Shown: piece by piece, positions 45,440-53,818 of the stretch
Layout of the letters: every line of letters begins with the position of its first letter
Numbering within the stretch: position 1 is the first letter of the stretch
NCBI RefSeq assembly: GCF_002086115.1
Contig: NZ_MVHJ01000004.1
Span: forward strand, 124,001-188,000
Direction of reading: 5' to 3'
DNA: 64,000 bases
Origin: Mycolicibacterium bacteremicum
GTDB lineage: Bacteria; Actinomycetota; Actinomycetes; Mycobacteriales; Mycobacteriaceae
The notes under the pieces: model-generated
What the model saw: the letters and a program-made list of their open reading frames with translations, nothing else
What the model was told of the DNA's origin: nothing
The model's database searches: none
Translations under genes and position numbers: made by a program

Positions 45440-46669
45440 TCACGAACCGAACTCCAACGGCAGCCGGGTGGGCCCACTCATTCCCAACAACGGCCGCCAC
45501 GGCGCACTTCCGGCGAGTCGCGGGCCGGGTAGCCGGAGCGACAGGACTTTGAGAGCTTCGGACAGCTCACGTCGTGCCAGATTGGCCCCGAGGCAGTAAT
45601 GAGCACCCCCGCCAAAGGTCAAGATGGGTGGTGGAGCCTGCCGGGTGATGTCAAACCGTGCCGGATCGGCGTAGACCATCGGGTCCCGGTTGGCCGCGTA
45701 GGTGTTAACGAGGATGAATGTGCCTGCGGGAAAGGAATAGTCGCCGATCTCGACATCCTCGGTGACCCCGCGGACGGTGCTGCACATCGAAGGGGAGTGC
45801 CGCATCGTCTCTTCGACAGCACGCATGGCGAGTTCGGGGTGCTCCCCGAGCAGTGTCAATTGATCCGGATGGTCACAAAGGACCTGCATCGATGCAGCCA
45901 ATTGCGTTCGGGTGGTGTCTGTTCCGGCGATCAAGATGCTGAATGCCAGCATGCGGACCTCGCCGGCATCCAGACGGTCACCGTCGCTTTCGGCCCGGAT
46001 GAGCTCGGACAACAGGTCATCGGTCAACTGGGTGCGCCGATGGGCGATCATCTCATCGATGTAGTCGTCGAACTGGTCCCACGCTCTGAGAACCGCGGGT
46101 TCCTCCGCGGCGAGATCGATGTCGAAGCTGACGATCTTGAAGATGTCCTCCGCCCATCCGGAGAACATCATCCAGTCTTCGCGGGGCGCTCCGAACAGCG
46201 CGCAGATGACGGGGATGGGATATGGGCGTGCGATCTCCTCGACGAATTCGCAACGCCCGGTGTCGATAACTGCGTCGATGAGGTTGTTGATGACCTCATG
46301 GATGGTCTGGTCCATGCGAGCCGTCGCGCGCGGAGTGAAGGCCCGGGACACCAGGCCGCGTAGGCGTCGGTGTTCCACGCCGTCCATGTTGAGGATGCTG
46401 CGGGTGACCCGATCCCACAGTTCTCCCGAGGTGATGCCGTGCGCGCTGAGATGGATGCCCTGCGGGATCTTGAACCGCGGATCCCCCAGGACGGCGCGGG
46501 CAAGGTCGTGTGACAACACCTCGGGGCCGATCGGGCCCAGCGCGATCGGTGCCTGCTGCTGTGCTTCGCGCAACTGTGGGTAAATCTGCAGGGGGGTATC
46601 GGTCAGGTCGTACGTCAGCGTCGGCAGATCGGCATCGAAAACACTGGGTTTGGTCGTGGGCGCGGTCAT
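45440..46669 (-). CDS. cytochrome P450, last gene of the NorQD-type operon
   Basis: The 409-aa P450 has I-helix AGTDTTR, K-helix EETMR and heme loop FGGGAHYCLGANLAR, a typical soluble bacterial form. It lies downstream of two DapB-like genes, separated by 162 nt with no other gene. It may be cotranscribed or have its own promoter. It is probably part of the same pathway as the membrane complex. No ferredoxin is next to it. Confidence 0.88.
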   Translation of the reverse strand: MTAPTTKPSVFDADLPTLTYDLTDTPLQIYPQLREAQQQAPIALGPIGPEVLSHDLARAVLGDPRFKIPQGIHLSAHGITSGELWDRVTRSILNMDGVEHRRLRGLVSRAFTPRATARMDQTIHEVINNLIDAVIDTGRCEFVEEIARPYPIPVICALFGAPREDWMMFSGWAEDIFKIVSFDIDLAAEEPAVLRAWDQFDDYIDEMIAHRRTQLTDDLLSELIRAESDGDRLDAGEVRMLAFSILIAGTDTTRTQLAASMQVLCDHPDQLTLLGEHPELAMRAVEETMRHSPSMCSTVRGVTEDVEIGDYSFPAGTFILVNTYAANRDPMVYADPARFDITRQAPPPILTFGGGAHYCLGANLARRELSEALKVLSLRLPGPRLAGSAPWRPLLGMSGPTRLPLEFGS

Positions 46670-46831
46670 CGGACGTCACCCGCCAGTATGGTCCCCGCCA
46701 GACCGAGCACCGACATGTCGAACTCGCCCCGGTGCGTGCCGTTTCCTGAGAAATACTGCCGGAAAGGGAGAGTCGTTCCGTGGCCCGGGATGTTCTCCAT
46801 CGTTGCCGTCTCCGGTACATGCAGCCGAGAT

Positions 46832-47896
46832 TCACCCGCCATGGCGCACCAGCCCGCGCGGCCGGATGAGGCCGAGATCGAGATGATGGTGCCAGCCCGG
46901 TGCTGCGTCGCAGATGTCCGGGATGGCGTTGATTGCGCCCATGGCCGTCCAGTCGTAGCCCGGGTGCTTCATGGTGCCGTCGGGCCGGCGGACCCCCTTG
47001 AGGGTCAACTCGGTCGGCGGGTCGCCGTCGATGACGATCTCGTATCGGGTCTCGCCCCAGTCCCACGGTGGATCGAGATGCCGGGGGCCCGCCGTCACGT
47101 AGATCGCGTGGAACACGATCAGCGGCTGGCCGCCCACCCAGGCCGTCCACTCGTGCCGCTGTCCGGCGACCGTGCCCTTCGGGATGACGCCGTCGGGGTG
47201 GGCAATATCGGTGGTCGCCGTCGCAACGTCGACGGCGGCGGCGGTCACCTCGTCGATCGTCGCGCCCAGACCGTCGGCGATCATGTACATCGACTGGGCA
47301 AAGAACGGCAGACCGAGTCCCAGAATCGTGGGCTCGGCGAGGAATGTTTCCCTGTCCTTTCCGAAGCCCATCCAGTCGATGTGATCCAGTGGAGCGTCTT
47401 TCAGAACGTCGACCACTTCGTACAACTGGATCGTGTCGACCCGGCTCATCACGCGGGCCAGGGTGAGCGGCAGGATGTCCCCGGCGTACCCCGGGTGGAT
47501 CCCACCGCCGTGGAACGACGTTCCGCCGTCCCGGCACGCGGCCCGGATCTGTTCCCCGGGCTCGCGGAAGTCCGGCGACGGATGGAAGAAGCCCGACGTG
47601 GTCACCACGTTCTTCCCGGACCGCAGCAGTCGGCAGACGGTGTCGACATCCATGATGATCGGGGTGAAGAACACACAATCGGCATCAAGGGCGATCATCG
47701 CTTCGGCATCGTCGGTGGCGGTGATTCCGATCGGGCCGATACCGGCGATGTCGCCGGCGTCCATGCCGACCTTGTCCGGATTGTGAACCAGAACGCCGAC
47801 GAGTTCGTAGATCGGATTCGCGGCGAAATGCCGGATTCCCACCTGACCGACATCACCGGTCATCCACTGGATGACCCGATAGACCTTGTCTGGCAT
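46832..47896 (-). CDS. DapB-like NAD(P)-dependent oxidoreductase
   Basis: The 354-aa protein has an N-terminal Rossmann domain (VIQWMTGDVGQVGIRH) of the dihydrodipicolinate-reductase / 2,4-diaminopentanoate-dehydrogenase type, followed by a larger catalytic domain with HGGGIHPGY and CVFFTP. Actinobacteria have many such paralogues of unknown substrate. GAGAGGTG lies just before the ATG. It is 5 nt upstream-adjacent to its paralogue. Confidence 0.78.
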   Translation of the reverse strand: MPDKVYRVIQWMTGDVGQVGIRHFAANPIYELVGVLVHNPDKVGMDAGDIAGIGPIGITATDDAEAMIALDADCVFFTPIIMDVDTVCRLLRSGKNVVTTSGFFHPSPDFREPGEQIRAACRDGGTSFHGGGIHPGYAGDILPLTLARVMSRVDTIQLYEVVDVLKDAPLDHIDWMGFGKDRETFLAEPTILGLGLPFFAQSMYMIADGLGATIDEVTAAAVDVATATTDIAHPDGVIPKGTVAGQRHEWTAWVGGQPLIVFHAIYVTAGPRHLDPPWDWGETRYEIVIDGDPPTELTLKGVRRPDGTMKHPGYDWTAMGAINAIPDICDAAPGWHHHLDLGLIRPRGLVRHGG

Positions 47897-47900
47897 GGCA

Positions 47901-48959
47901 TCACCTCTCTGCTGCCGCCAGCACTCCGCGGGGGAGCAACAGGGGCAGGTCGTTGTATGTGGCGATGCCCGCCGGGGCGGCGATCACCGCGGGTATCGCG
48001 GTGATGGCCGGCATCGCGGTGATGGTGAGACCGAGCTTGACGAAATCGCCCAGTGTCTCGGCTGTGAAGTCCGGCGGAGGTTCGAAACTGAGCGTGCTCC
48101 TGATCGTCGGCCGACCCTCAACCGTGATCGTGTAGCCGAGATCCGTGGACCAGACGGGACGCAGCGTTTGCCCCTTTGTCCAGACCCCGCGGATCTCGAT
48201 GATCTCGCGACCACCGACGATGCCGGACCAGCGGACATCGATGCCTGCGACGCAGCCGGCCGCTATGGTCCAGTCCCCGGGCAACCGGAGATCCTCGGTT
48301 GTTTCGGCATAGGTAGCTGTACAGAGGATTTCGTCCAGCTCGGCGTCAAACGCCTGCGCGACCAGTTGCACCGCCTCCCGGAAGATTCCCGAACCATGTT
48401 CGGTAACCGCGCTCAGGCCGGGATGATCGATGGGATAGCCGAAACCCATCGGGATCTCGGTGGCAGGGGAGGCATAGATGGTCGTGTCGAACGATTCGAC
48501 GATCGAGACACGGTCCACCCGGTCGGAGATGCCGGCTGTCACGACGGCGAACAACTGGATGAAGCCGGGATTAATCTCACTGCCGAAGATTGTCGCCTCA
48601 CCCCGCTCACAGGCCTCGATGATGCGTGTGCGGTCACCCTCCAACCGGCTGCCGGTGATGAATTCCGATGTCGTCACCACGTTGATGCCGGCTCCGAGGA
48701 TGCTTGTCAGGGTATCGACATCGGCGAACATGGGGTTGTAGACCACGCAGTCCGGTCGCAGCGCGAGCAGAGCATCGACGTCATCGGTCGCGATGACCCC
48801 CACCGGATCGATGCCGCACAGCTCTCCGACATCGCGTCCGACCTTGTCGGGAGACCACGCGAAGCACCCGACCAGTTCCAGATCGGTGTTGGCCATGATC
48901 GCGTGTACCGATTTCCGGCCGACGTTGCCCGTGGTCCACTGCACGACGCGATACGTCAT
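47901..48959 (-). CDS. DapB-like NAD(P)-dependent oxidoreductase (second)
   Basis: The 352-aa paralogue has YRVVQWTTGNVGRKSVHAI at the start, CVVYNP, and GSEINPGFIQ in place of the HGGGIHPGY motif. The two differ greatly by eye, so they are not recent duplicates. AGGTG lies 7 nt before the ATG. Its place in the operon suggests reduction of an imine or carbonyl made by the membrane complex or P450. Confidence 0.78.
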   Translation of the reverse strand: MTYRVVQWTTGNVGRKSVHAIMANTDLELVGCFAWSPDKVGRDVGELCGIDPVGVIATDDVDALLALRPDCVVYNPMFADVDTLTSILGAGINVVTTSEFITGSRLEGDRTRIIEACERGEATIFGSEINPGFIQLFAVVTAGISDRVDRVSIVESFDTTIYASPATEIPMGFGYPIDHPGLSAVTEHGSGIFREAVQLVAQAFDAELDEILCTATYAETTEDLRLPGDWTIAAGCVAGIDVRWSGIVGGREIIEIRGVWTKGQTLRPVWSTDLGYTITVEGRPTIRSTLSFEPPPDFTAETLGDFVKLGLTITAMPAITAIPAVIAAPAGIATYNDLPLLLPRGVLAAAER

Positions 48960-48978
48960 GACCGGTCACCTGGTCCGG

Positions 48979-49398
48979 TCATGGAGATCCGAGTCCGGCA
49001 GCTTCGCGGGCCTCACGTGCCTCGTGGATACGTACGAGTTCGCGAAACCCGATCCGGTTGTATTGGGGGACAGGTTGAATACCCCACACGTCCTGGGCGG
49101 TGTCCTTGCCCTCGGCGCCCTCCGGCGGACCGAATGCCGGGTACGGAACCTTGCATTCGAGGGTGTCGTCGGAGTATCGCACCTTGAGCAGCTCGCTGCA
49201 GATCTCGGTGAGACTGAGGGTGGGGTACCCGTAGTACACGGCCATGAAGGGCAGGGTGAACGCACCTTCGATGACCAGTGCCACCAGACAGACCAATACC
49301 GCGCGTTTGATGTACCGGTGCATCCGTGCGTAGTACGGCGTGGTGCCGGGCGGCAGGTCTTCGGCCTTTTCCTCGGTGGCTTCCGGTGTGGTTGTCAC
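48979..49398 (-). CDS. single-pass membrane protein of unknown function, 139 aa
   Basis: The protein starts at GTG 49398 with AAGGAG 5 nt upstream. A charged N-terminus is followed by one hydrophobic helix (about residues 31-54) and an extracytoplasmic part of about 80 residues with two cysteines (EICSELL, LECKVP) that could form a disulfide and a conserved-looking [15 protein letters not shown] recognise no family. It is tightly packed after the membrane protein gene at 49409. Confidence 0.68.
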   Translation of the reverse strand: MTTTPEATEEKAEDLPPGTTPYYARMHRYIKRAVLVCLVALVIEGAFTLPFMAVYYGYPTLSLTEICSELLKVRYSDDTLECKVPYPAFGPPEGAEGKDTAQDVWGIQPVPQYNRIGFRELVRIHEAREAREAAGLGSP

Positions 49399-49408
49399 AG
49401 TGTCTCCT

Positions 49409-50143
49409 TCAGTCCGAGAAGATCTCGCGATTTACGGTGTGTAGATAGGGGATGGCCAAAAACGGGGTGATGTAGAAGATGTCGTAGAGCCACCACCCGA
49501 TGACCGGGAAGACGACGCCCGCGTAGCGCACGTCGGCGTACATCGTCATGTTGAACACGTACAGGCACCAGATGAGGACACCCATCCAGCAGGTGACGAT
49601 CATCCACTGATGTCCCCACCGCTTCATCTGCAGGAACCCGATGGCGGCAGCGCATCTCATCGCGAAGACGGTGAGAATCATGCCGAACACCATGGACTTC
49701 TCGCCCGGGCCTGCGGCACCACCGATCCACGCCTCGTTGTAGTGCCAGAAGTATCCCGCGTCGAACATGGCGCCCCAGCCGACCATCAACACCCGGTTGA
49801 TCAAGGTGTGGTTGGCGATCAGATCGAGGGACCACCCGAGGCTGTTGAGCATCCCGTCGATCAGCGTGAGATAGCCGATCAGCGTGACGATCATGGGACG
49901 AACCGAGTATCCGGCGCGCAGCGCCTGACGTTGCAGGTACACACCACGCATGAAGATCGGCAGACCGATGATGCCTGGCGCCCAACAACCCATCAGGCCG
50001 GCACCGACGATCATCCACTTGTCGGCGCGACGCTGAGCCAGCCGGGACTGCTCGTGATGTTCGTCGAGGTCGGGCGAGGCCTGGGATGGAACACCGGTCG
50101 TATTGCCGGCACTCGCTTTTCGCCGTACCAGCGGTAGGTTCAC
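49409..50143 (-). CDS. polytopic membrane protein, twin A
   Basis: The 244-aa protein starts at GTG 50143, overlapping the stop of the 43-aa gene (GTGA). This start also aligns its MNLP N-terminus with twin B. It has six hydrophobic segments between residues about 43 and 232. The [11 protein letters not shown] stretch, NHT, and KRWGHQW put Asp, His and Glu at membrane faces, a plausible metal site. It is about three-quarters identical by eye to twin B over the last 200 residues. The family is unknown; a loose resemblance to AveC-like membrane proteins was noted but is not convincing. Confidence 0.72.
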   Translation of the reverse strand: MNLPLVRRKASAGNTTGVPSQASPDLDEHHEQSRLAQRRADKWMIVGAGLMGCWAPGIIGLPIFMRGVYLQRQALRAGYSVRPMIVTLIGYLTLIDGMLNSLGWSLDLIANHTLINRVLMVGWGAMFDAGYFWHYNEAWIGGAAGPGEKSMVFGMILTVFAMRCAAAIGFLQMKRWGHQWMIVTCWMGVLIWCLYVFNMTMYADVRYAGVVFPVIGWWLYDIFYITPFLAIPYLHTVNREIFSD

Positions 50144-50271
50144 AACTCCCACCACCCGCGGGCGAACGACATATAGAGTTGGATCAGGAACATCGTCAGC
50201 AGATAGCCGTAGACCACGAGCTGCAGGACGATGAGTGCTTTCTTCCGTTTACGTTCCTTCTGGTCCACCAC
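50140..50271 (-). CDS. small single-helix membrane protein, 43 aa
   Basis: From GTG 50271 the ORF reads a basic N-terminus (VDQKERKRKK) then one hydrophobic helix (ALIVLQLVVYGYLLTMFLIQLY) and [16 protein letters not shown] lies 9 nt before the GTG. Its stop overlaps the start of twin A (GTGA). Placement and coupling suggest a small subunit of the membrane complex. Confidence 0.68.
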   Translation of the reverse strand: MVDQKERKRKKALIVLQLVVYGYLLTMFLIQLYMSFARGWWEL

Positions 50272-50287
50272 GGCGCTGCGTCCTTCC

Positions 50288-51082
50288 CTAGCTGTTTGTG
50301 CTGTCGACGTCGAGGCAGGCCGCCGCCACCTCGCGAAGTCCTTCTGTGATGGCACCGTCGCTGGACAGCGGCGCCAGCACACAGGCGTCGGCGGCTTCCA
50401 GTTCCGACGCGCCGGCAACGATCAGATGCGCCGCCGCGACGAGCACCCGGGTGGACGGCGGTTCGAAATGAAACGCGTCGTCGGCGGTCCGGATCGCCGT
50501 GGCGCAGCGGACCAGCCGCTGTGCGGTCGCCGGCTCGACTCCGGCCTCTGCGACGATGACCTCGGCCTCCCGATCGGCAGGCAAATAGCGCATCGGCAAG
50601 GTGACGAACCGTTGCCGGAACGACGGTTTGAGTTCTTTGAGCGAACTGCGGTAGGCAGGGTTGTAGGAGCACACCAGCATGAAGGAGTCCGGTGCCTGCA
50701 CGACCTCATCGGCCCGGTCCAGATACAGGGTCCGACGGTGGTCGGTCAGCGAATGCAGCACGGCCAGCGAGTCGTGGCGCGCCTCGACGACCTCGTCGAG
50801 GTAGCAGATGGCTCCGGCCTTCACCGCACGTGTGAGCGGGCCGTCGGTCCAGACGACATCGCCGCCGGTCACCATGAACCTGCCGACGAGGTCGGAGCTG
50901 GTGAGATCGTCATGGCAGCTGATGGTGACGACCGGGCGGTTCAGGAGCAGACCCATGTGTTCGACCAGCCGGGTCTTGCCGCATCCGGTGGGTCCGGTGA
51001 GCATCACCGGTAGGTGTTGCCGGTAAGCCCGTTCGAATAGTTGCACCTCGCTGCCGTTGGCGAGGTAGGTGTTGCTCGTCAT
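50288..51082 (-). CDS. NorQ/CbbQ-type AAA+ ATPase (MoxR superfamily)
   Basis: The 264-aa AAA+ protein has Walker A GPTGCGKTR (residues 30-38) and Walker B ICYLDEV (92-98), with sensor residues in CSYNPAY, all typical of the CbbQ/NirQ/NorQ group. These ATPases work with a VWA protein to insert metals into, or activate, enzymes such as cNOR and RubisCO. ATG 51082 fits the family N-terminus. A GTG at 51127 overlaps the VWA stop (GTGA) and is an alternative. No cNOR, RubisCO or nitrite reductase is in the window. Confidence 0.85.
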   Translation of the reverse strand: MTSNTYLANGSEVQLFERAYRQHLPVMLTGPTGCGKTRLVEHMGLLLNRPVVTISCHDDLTSSDLVGRFMVTGGDVVWTDGPLTRAVKAGAICYLDEVVEARHDSLAVLHSLTDHRRTLYLDRADEVVQAPDSFMLVCSYNPAYRSSLKELKPSFRQRFVTLPMRYLPADREAEVIVAEAGVEPATAQRLVRCATAIRTADDAFHFEPPSTRVLVAAAHLIVAGASELEAADACVLAPLSSDGAITEGLREVAAACLDVDSTNS

Positions 51083-51123
51083 CGTCGCTTCGGCTCCTTG
51101 ATCTTTCGACTCCCTGAGCGATG

Positions 51124-52656
51124 TCACGCGGCCACCAGCTCACGGTGCACGTGGGCCAACACGCGGGGTAGGTCCTCGATCCGGCGTATCCGCTGAGATC
51201 GTCTGGACCCGAACACCTCTGGTAACGGATCGACGCGTACCGGGCCGATTCCCACGTAGTACATGGTCACGCCGGCCTCGTCGGCCTCCTCGACGGCATG
51301 GGCGGCGTCAGCCCATGCGTACCGACCCTCGTAGCCCTCGTCGGAGATCAATCCGTCGCCGATCACGATGAGCAGCCGCCGTTCCGAAGGCTGAGCCAGC
51401 AGCCTGCTCGTCAGGTGCCGCAGCGGCGCCCCCAGGCGCGTGTAGCCGGCGGTGGACAGGCCGAGACCACTCGGAGGAACAAAACGCCGGTCCGCGAAGT
51501 CCTTGAGGCAGGTGACCTCCACGCGGTGGCGGGTGTTCCCGGTGAAGACGAAGATGCCGTGCCGTTCCCGGGCGGCTGTCATGGCGCGCGACAGCGCGTC
51601 GGCGCAAGCCAACTCGAGCTTGAAGACACTGCCGCCGTGTACACCGAGCGAGGAACTGCCATCCATCAGGAGGGCGGTGGTGACGTCGCGACTCGCGGGC
51701 AGCAACTCGCGAAAAATCCGAGGTTCGAGTGCCTCCCCGGTGGTCATGTCGATGTAATGACCGATGTACTGATCCACGTCCAGGTCGGAGCCGTCCTCGA
51801 GACGATTCTTCATCGCCCGATGGGTGCTCTTCTCGAACCACTTCCGGACATCGATGTCGGTGGTGACCGAGCGTGCTGCCCGTCGGTCGTGTATCCGCTC
51901 GAGGACAGCGACGTGGTCCGCCAAGAAGCTGTCGGTCCACGCGTTCCACTCCGGATAGGGGATGCCCGGCCGATGTTCGGGGGTGATGTCCAGATCGTCG
52001 TCCTGAGGTCGGCTCGGTGGCGGCAGGTTGGGGTTGCGAACGCCGCCGTCGCCTCCGACAGGTACCGAATGCGGTTGCGGGACCCGTTTCTGGTTGCTGG
52101 TCCAGGGCAGCCGTCCGAGAGAACGGCGCAGTTTGTCGGACAGTCCCTGTGGGATCGTGTAGGCACGCGGAAGAGCACCCACGAGAACGGGGATCTCCAG
52201 AGTTTCCCGACTGCGCGACAACAGGATTGCACTATCGAACATTGCGCGGGCGTCCATATCGCCGTCGAGAATCTCGACATCGGGTAGTAACCGGAGGATC
52301 TCGGGCAGCAGACCGGGCCAGCGTGCGGCAACCCAGCCGATGGCGACGCCGGCCTCCACGACGGTGAGCGCACTGAGTTCGCGCGCCGACAGTTCGTTGA
52401 TGCGGTAGTCGGTGACACGTTCCTTCGACGGCGAGCACTGCAGTGCGACACCGCATGTCAATGTTCGCCGGGTCCAGCTGCGATGGGGCAGCGGGTAGGG
52501 GACGTGCACAACATCGAGTTGAGAGCTCAGTCCGAAGCCACGGTGTCGACCGCTGACCAGGTCGGCTCCCGTACGGCGGCCGGCACTGAGGGCCACCGCC
52601 GTCAGCGCGCAACTACGTTCGATGGCCAAGGCGTGCGTATCGGAGAAATCGGGCAT
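51124..52656 (-). CDS. NorD/CbbO-like VWA-domain protein
   Basis: The 510-aa protein has a C-terminal von Willebrand A domain with the MIDAS motif LLMDGSSSLG (D332-x-S-x-S336) and VIGDGLISDEGYEG. A large N-terminal helical region precedes it. This is the partner architecture of NorD/CbbO, always paired with NorQ/CbbQ-type ATPases, as here where the stop overlaps a possible ATPase start. It would bind the metal-bearing client while the ATPase remodels it. Confidence 0.83.
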   Translation of the reverse strand: MPDFSDTHALAIERSCALTAVALSAGRRTGADLVSGRHRGFGLSSQLDVVHVPYPLPHRSWTRRTLTCGVALQCSPSKERVTDYRINELSARELSALTVVEAGVAIGWVAARWPGLLPEILRLLPDVEILDGDMDARAMFDSAILLSRSRETLEIPVLVGALPRAYTIPQGLSDKLRRSLGRLPWTSNQKRVPQPHSVPVGGDGGVRNPNLPPPSRPQDDDLDITPEHRPGIPYPEWNAWTDSFLADHVAVLERIHDRRAARSVTTDIDVRKWFEKSTHRAMKNRLEDGSDLDVDQYIGHYIDMTTGEALEPRIFRELLPASRDVTTALLMDGSSSLGVHGGSVFKLELACADALSRAMTAARERHGIFVFTGNTRHRVEVTCLKDFADRRFVPPSGLGLSTAGYTRLGAPLRHLTSRLLAQPSERRLLIVIGDGLISDEGYEGRYAWADAAHAVEEADEAGVTMYYVGIGPVRVDPLPEVFGSRRSQRIRRIEDLPRVLAHVHRELVAA

Positions 52657-52662
52657 CCGGGG

Positions 52663-52770
52663 TCAGAATGTCCCGAGGTTGGAGAACATCCAGTACCAGA
52701 ACCAGATGATCAGTACGGTGCCGCCCCACGCGGCAACATAGCGCAGGATCTCCCAGATCCAGGCTCCCAT
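52663..52770 (-). CDS. tiny single-helix membrane protein, 35 aa
   Basis: From ATG 52770 the ORF reads MGAWIWEILR then a hydrophobic, tryptophan-rich helix (YVAAWGGTVLIIWFWYWMF) and SNLGTF. GAGGAG lies 7 nt upstream and the VWA gene starts 6 nt after its stop. It resembles small helper subunits of membrane oxidases in form only. Confidence 0.65.
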   Translation of the reverse strand: MGAWIWEILRYVAAWGGTVLIIWFWYWMFSNLGTF

Positions 52771-52771
52771 A

Positions 52772-52801
52772 TCAGTTCTCCTCACGGGTCATGGTGTTCA
52801 T
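52772..52801 (-). CDS. possible 9-codon mini-ORF
   Basis: ATG 52801 opens MNTMTREEN and stops 1 nt before the ATG of the 35-aa membrane protein. GGAGGTCCG precedes it and its start overlaps the stop of the upstream 35-aa ORF. It may be only a coupling device that carries the ribosome to the next start (its own GAGGAG codons form that gene's ribosome site). Confidence 0.3.
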   Translation of the reverse strand: MNTMTREEN

Positions 52802-52905
52802 CGGACCTCCAGTCCTCGTCGCGCGGTGGTGACCAGGCGGGCCGGCGCCGCCAGGTGTCGCACCTGCTGCGGACACGAGGCCCGCTGTGTCGGTGGTGGC
52901 ATCAT
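52798..52905 (-). CDS. small basic protein, 35 aa
   Basis: ATG 52905 has an excellent GGAAGGAG 5 nt upstream and reads MMPPPTQRASCPQQVRHLAA then PARLVTTARRGLEVR. The protein is basic, proline-rich at the N-terminus and has one Cys. I recognise no family. It lies downstream of a stem-loop and just after twin B. The strong ribosome site supports translation; the function is unknown. Confidence 0.5.
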   Translation of the reverse strand: MMPPPTQRASCPQQVRHLAAPARLVTTARRGLEVR

Positions 52906-52925
52906 CGCAACTCCTTCCGGCCGGT

Positions 52926-52947
52926 ATCACTGATCGCAGTCAGTGAT
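52926..52947. promoter_or_regulatory. stem-loop in the operon after twin B
   Basis: ATCACTGA and TCAGTGAT are perfect 8-bp arms around TCGCAG, beginning 5 nt after the twin B stop. It may be an attenuator, RNA-processing site or operator. No U-tract follows on the minus strand. Confidence 0.45.
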
Positions 52948-52952
52948 TGTGA

Positions 52953-53684
52953 TCAGTCAGAGAATATCTCTCGGTTGACCGAATGCAGGTACGGGATGGC
53001 GAGGAACGGCGTGATGTAGAAGATGTCGTAGAGCCACCAGCCGACGACTGGCAGTACCACGCCGGCAAAGCGCACATCGGCATACATCGTCATGTTGAAC
53101 ACGTACAGGCACCAGATCAGGATGCCCATCCAGCAGGTGATGATCATCCACTGGTGGCCCCAACGTTTCATCTGCAGGAAACCGATCGCCGCGGCTATCC
53201 GCATGGTGAACACGGTGAGGATCATCCCCACCTCCATGGCCTTCTCGCCAGGCCCTGCGGCCCCGCCAAGCCAGAGTTCGTTGTAATGCCAGAAATAGCC
53301 GGCGTCGAACATTGCACCCCAGCCGTTCAACAGAATTCGCGCGAGGATCGTGTGGTTGGCGACCAGATCGAGGGCCCATCCGACGGTGTTGATGGCGGCA
53401 TCGATGATGACGAGGTAGCCGATGAGGGTGACGATCATCGGCCGCACGGAGAGGCCCTCGCGCTGTGCCTTGCGGAGCAGCCACACGCCGCGCAGGAACA
53501 GCGGTAGTCCGAAGATCCCGAGCGCGGCCGTCCCGATGAGCAGGCTTCCGCTGATAAGCCATTTGTCCGCCTGACGCTGCGCCCGGCGCGAGGCTTCCAT
53601 GTGTTCGTTCAAGTCGCTCGCCGACGTCGGCGCGGCAGTGGCGCCCCCGTCGCTGCGTTTGCGATCAAACGTTGGCAAGTTCAT
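52953..53684 (-). CDS. polytopic membrane protein, twin B, first gene of the operon
   Basis: The 243-aa protein starts at ATG 53684. Six hydrophobic segments run from residue about 41 to 232, with D127, H133 and E136 in [12 protein letters not shown]111 in NHT, and H177 in KRWGHQW, all shared with twin A. It has no Shine-Dalgarno sequence, but a TATAGT -10 lies 8 nt upstream, so translation is probably leaderless. I do not recognise the family. It is the most likely client of the NorQD-like chaperone together with twin A. Confidence 0.72.
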   Translation of the reverse strand: MNLPTFDRKRSDGGATAAPTSASDLNEHMEASRRAQRQADKWLISGSLLIGTAALGIFGLPLFLRGVWLLRKAQREGLSVRPMIVTLIGYLVIIDAAINTVGWALDLVANHTILARILLNGWGAMFDAGYFWHYNELWLGGAAGPGEKAMEVGMILTVFTMRIAAAIGFLQMKRWGHQWMIITCWMGILIWCLYVFNMTMYADVRFAGVVLPVVGWWLYDIFYITPFLAIPYLHSVNREIFSD

Positions 53685-53690
53685 GGACGC

Positions 53691-53720
53691 TGACTATAGT
53701 CAATAAGTCGAAGTAGTCAA
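53691..53720 (-). promoter_or_regulatory. promoter with overlapping palindrome for the membrane-complex operon
   Basis: On the minus strand TTGACT (complement of 53715-53720) and TATAGT (complement of 53693-53698) are separated by 16 nt, a good sigma-A-type promoter. The -10 lies inside the palindrome TGACTATAGTCA (53691-53702), a likely repressor site; the divergent TetR at 55244 is the natural candidate. AGTCAAT repeats are 17 nt apart. Confidence 0.6.
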
Positions 53721-53818
53721 TCGGCTACTGTGACGCGTCGTGAGAACGCGAACGGGAGGCTGTGCATGGGTCGGAACAACGCCGGTACCGGACTACCGGA
53801 CCAGGTTTGGTGACAGTC

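Noticed and set aside
49409..53684. Methane/ammonia monooxygenase (PmoA/PmoC-like) identity for the twin membrane proteins
   Set aside because: Their size is similar, but the PmoA and PmoC sequence patterns and metal-ligand spacing are not visible and no PmoB-like gene is near.
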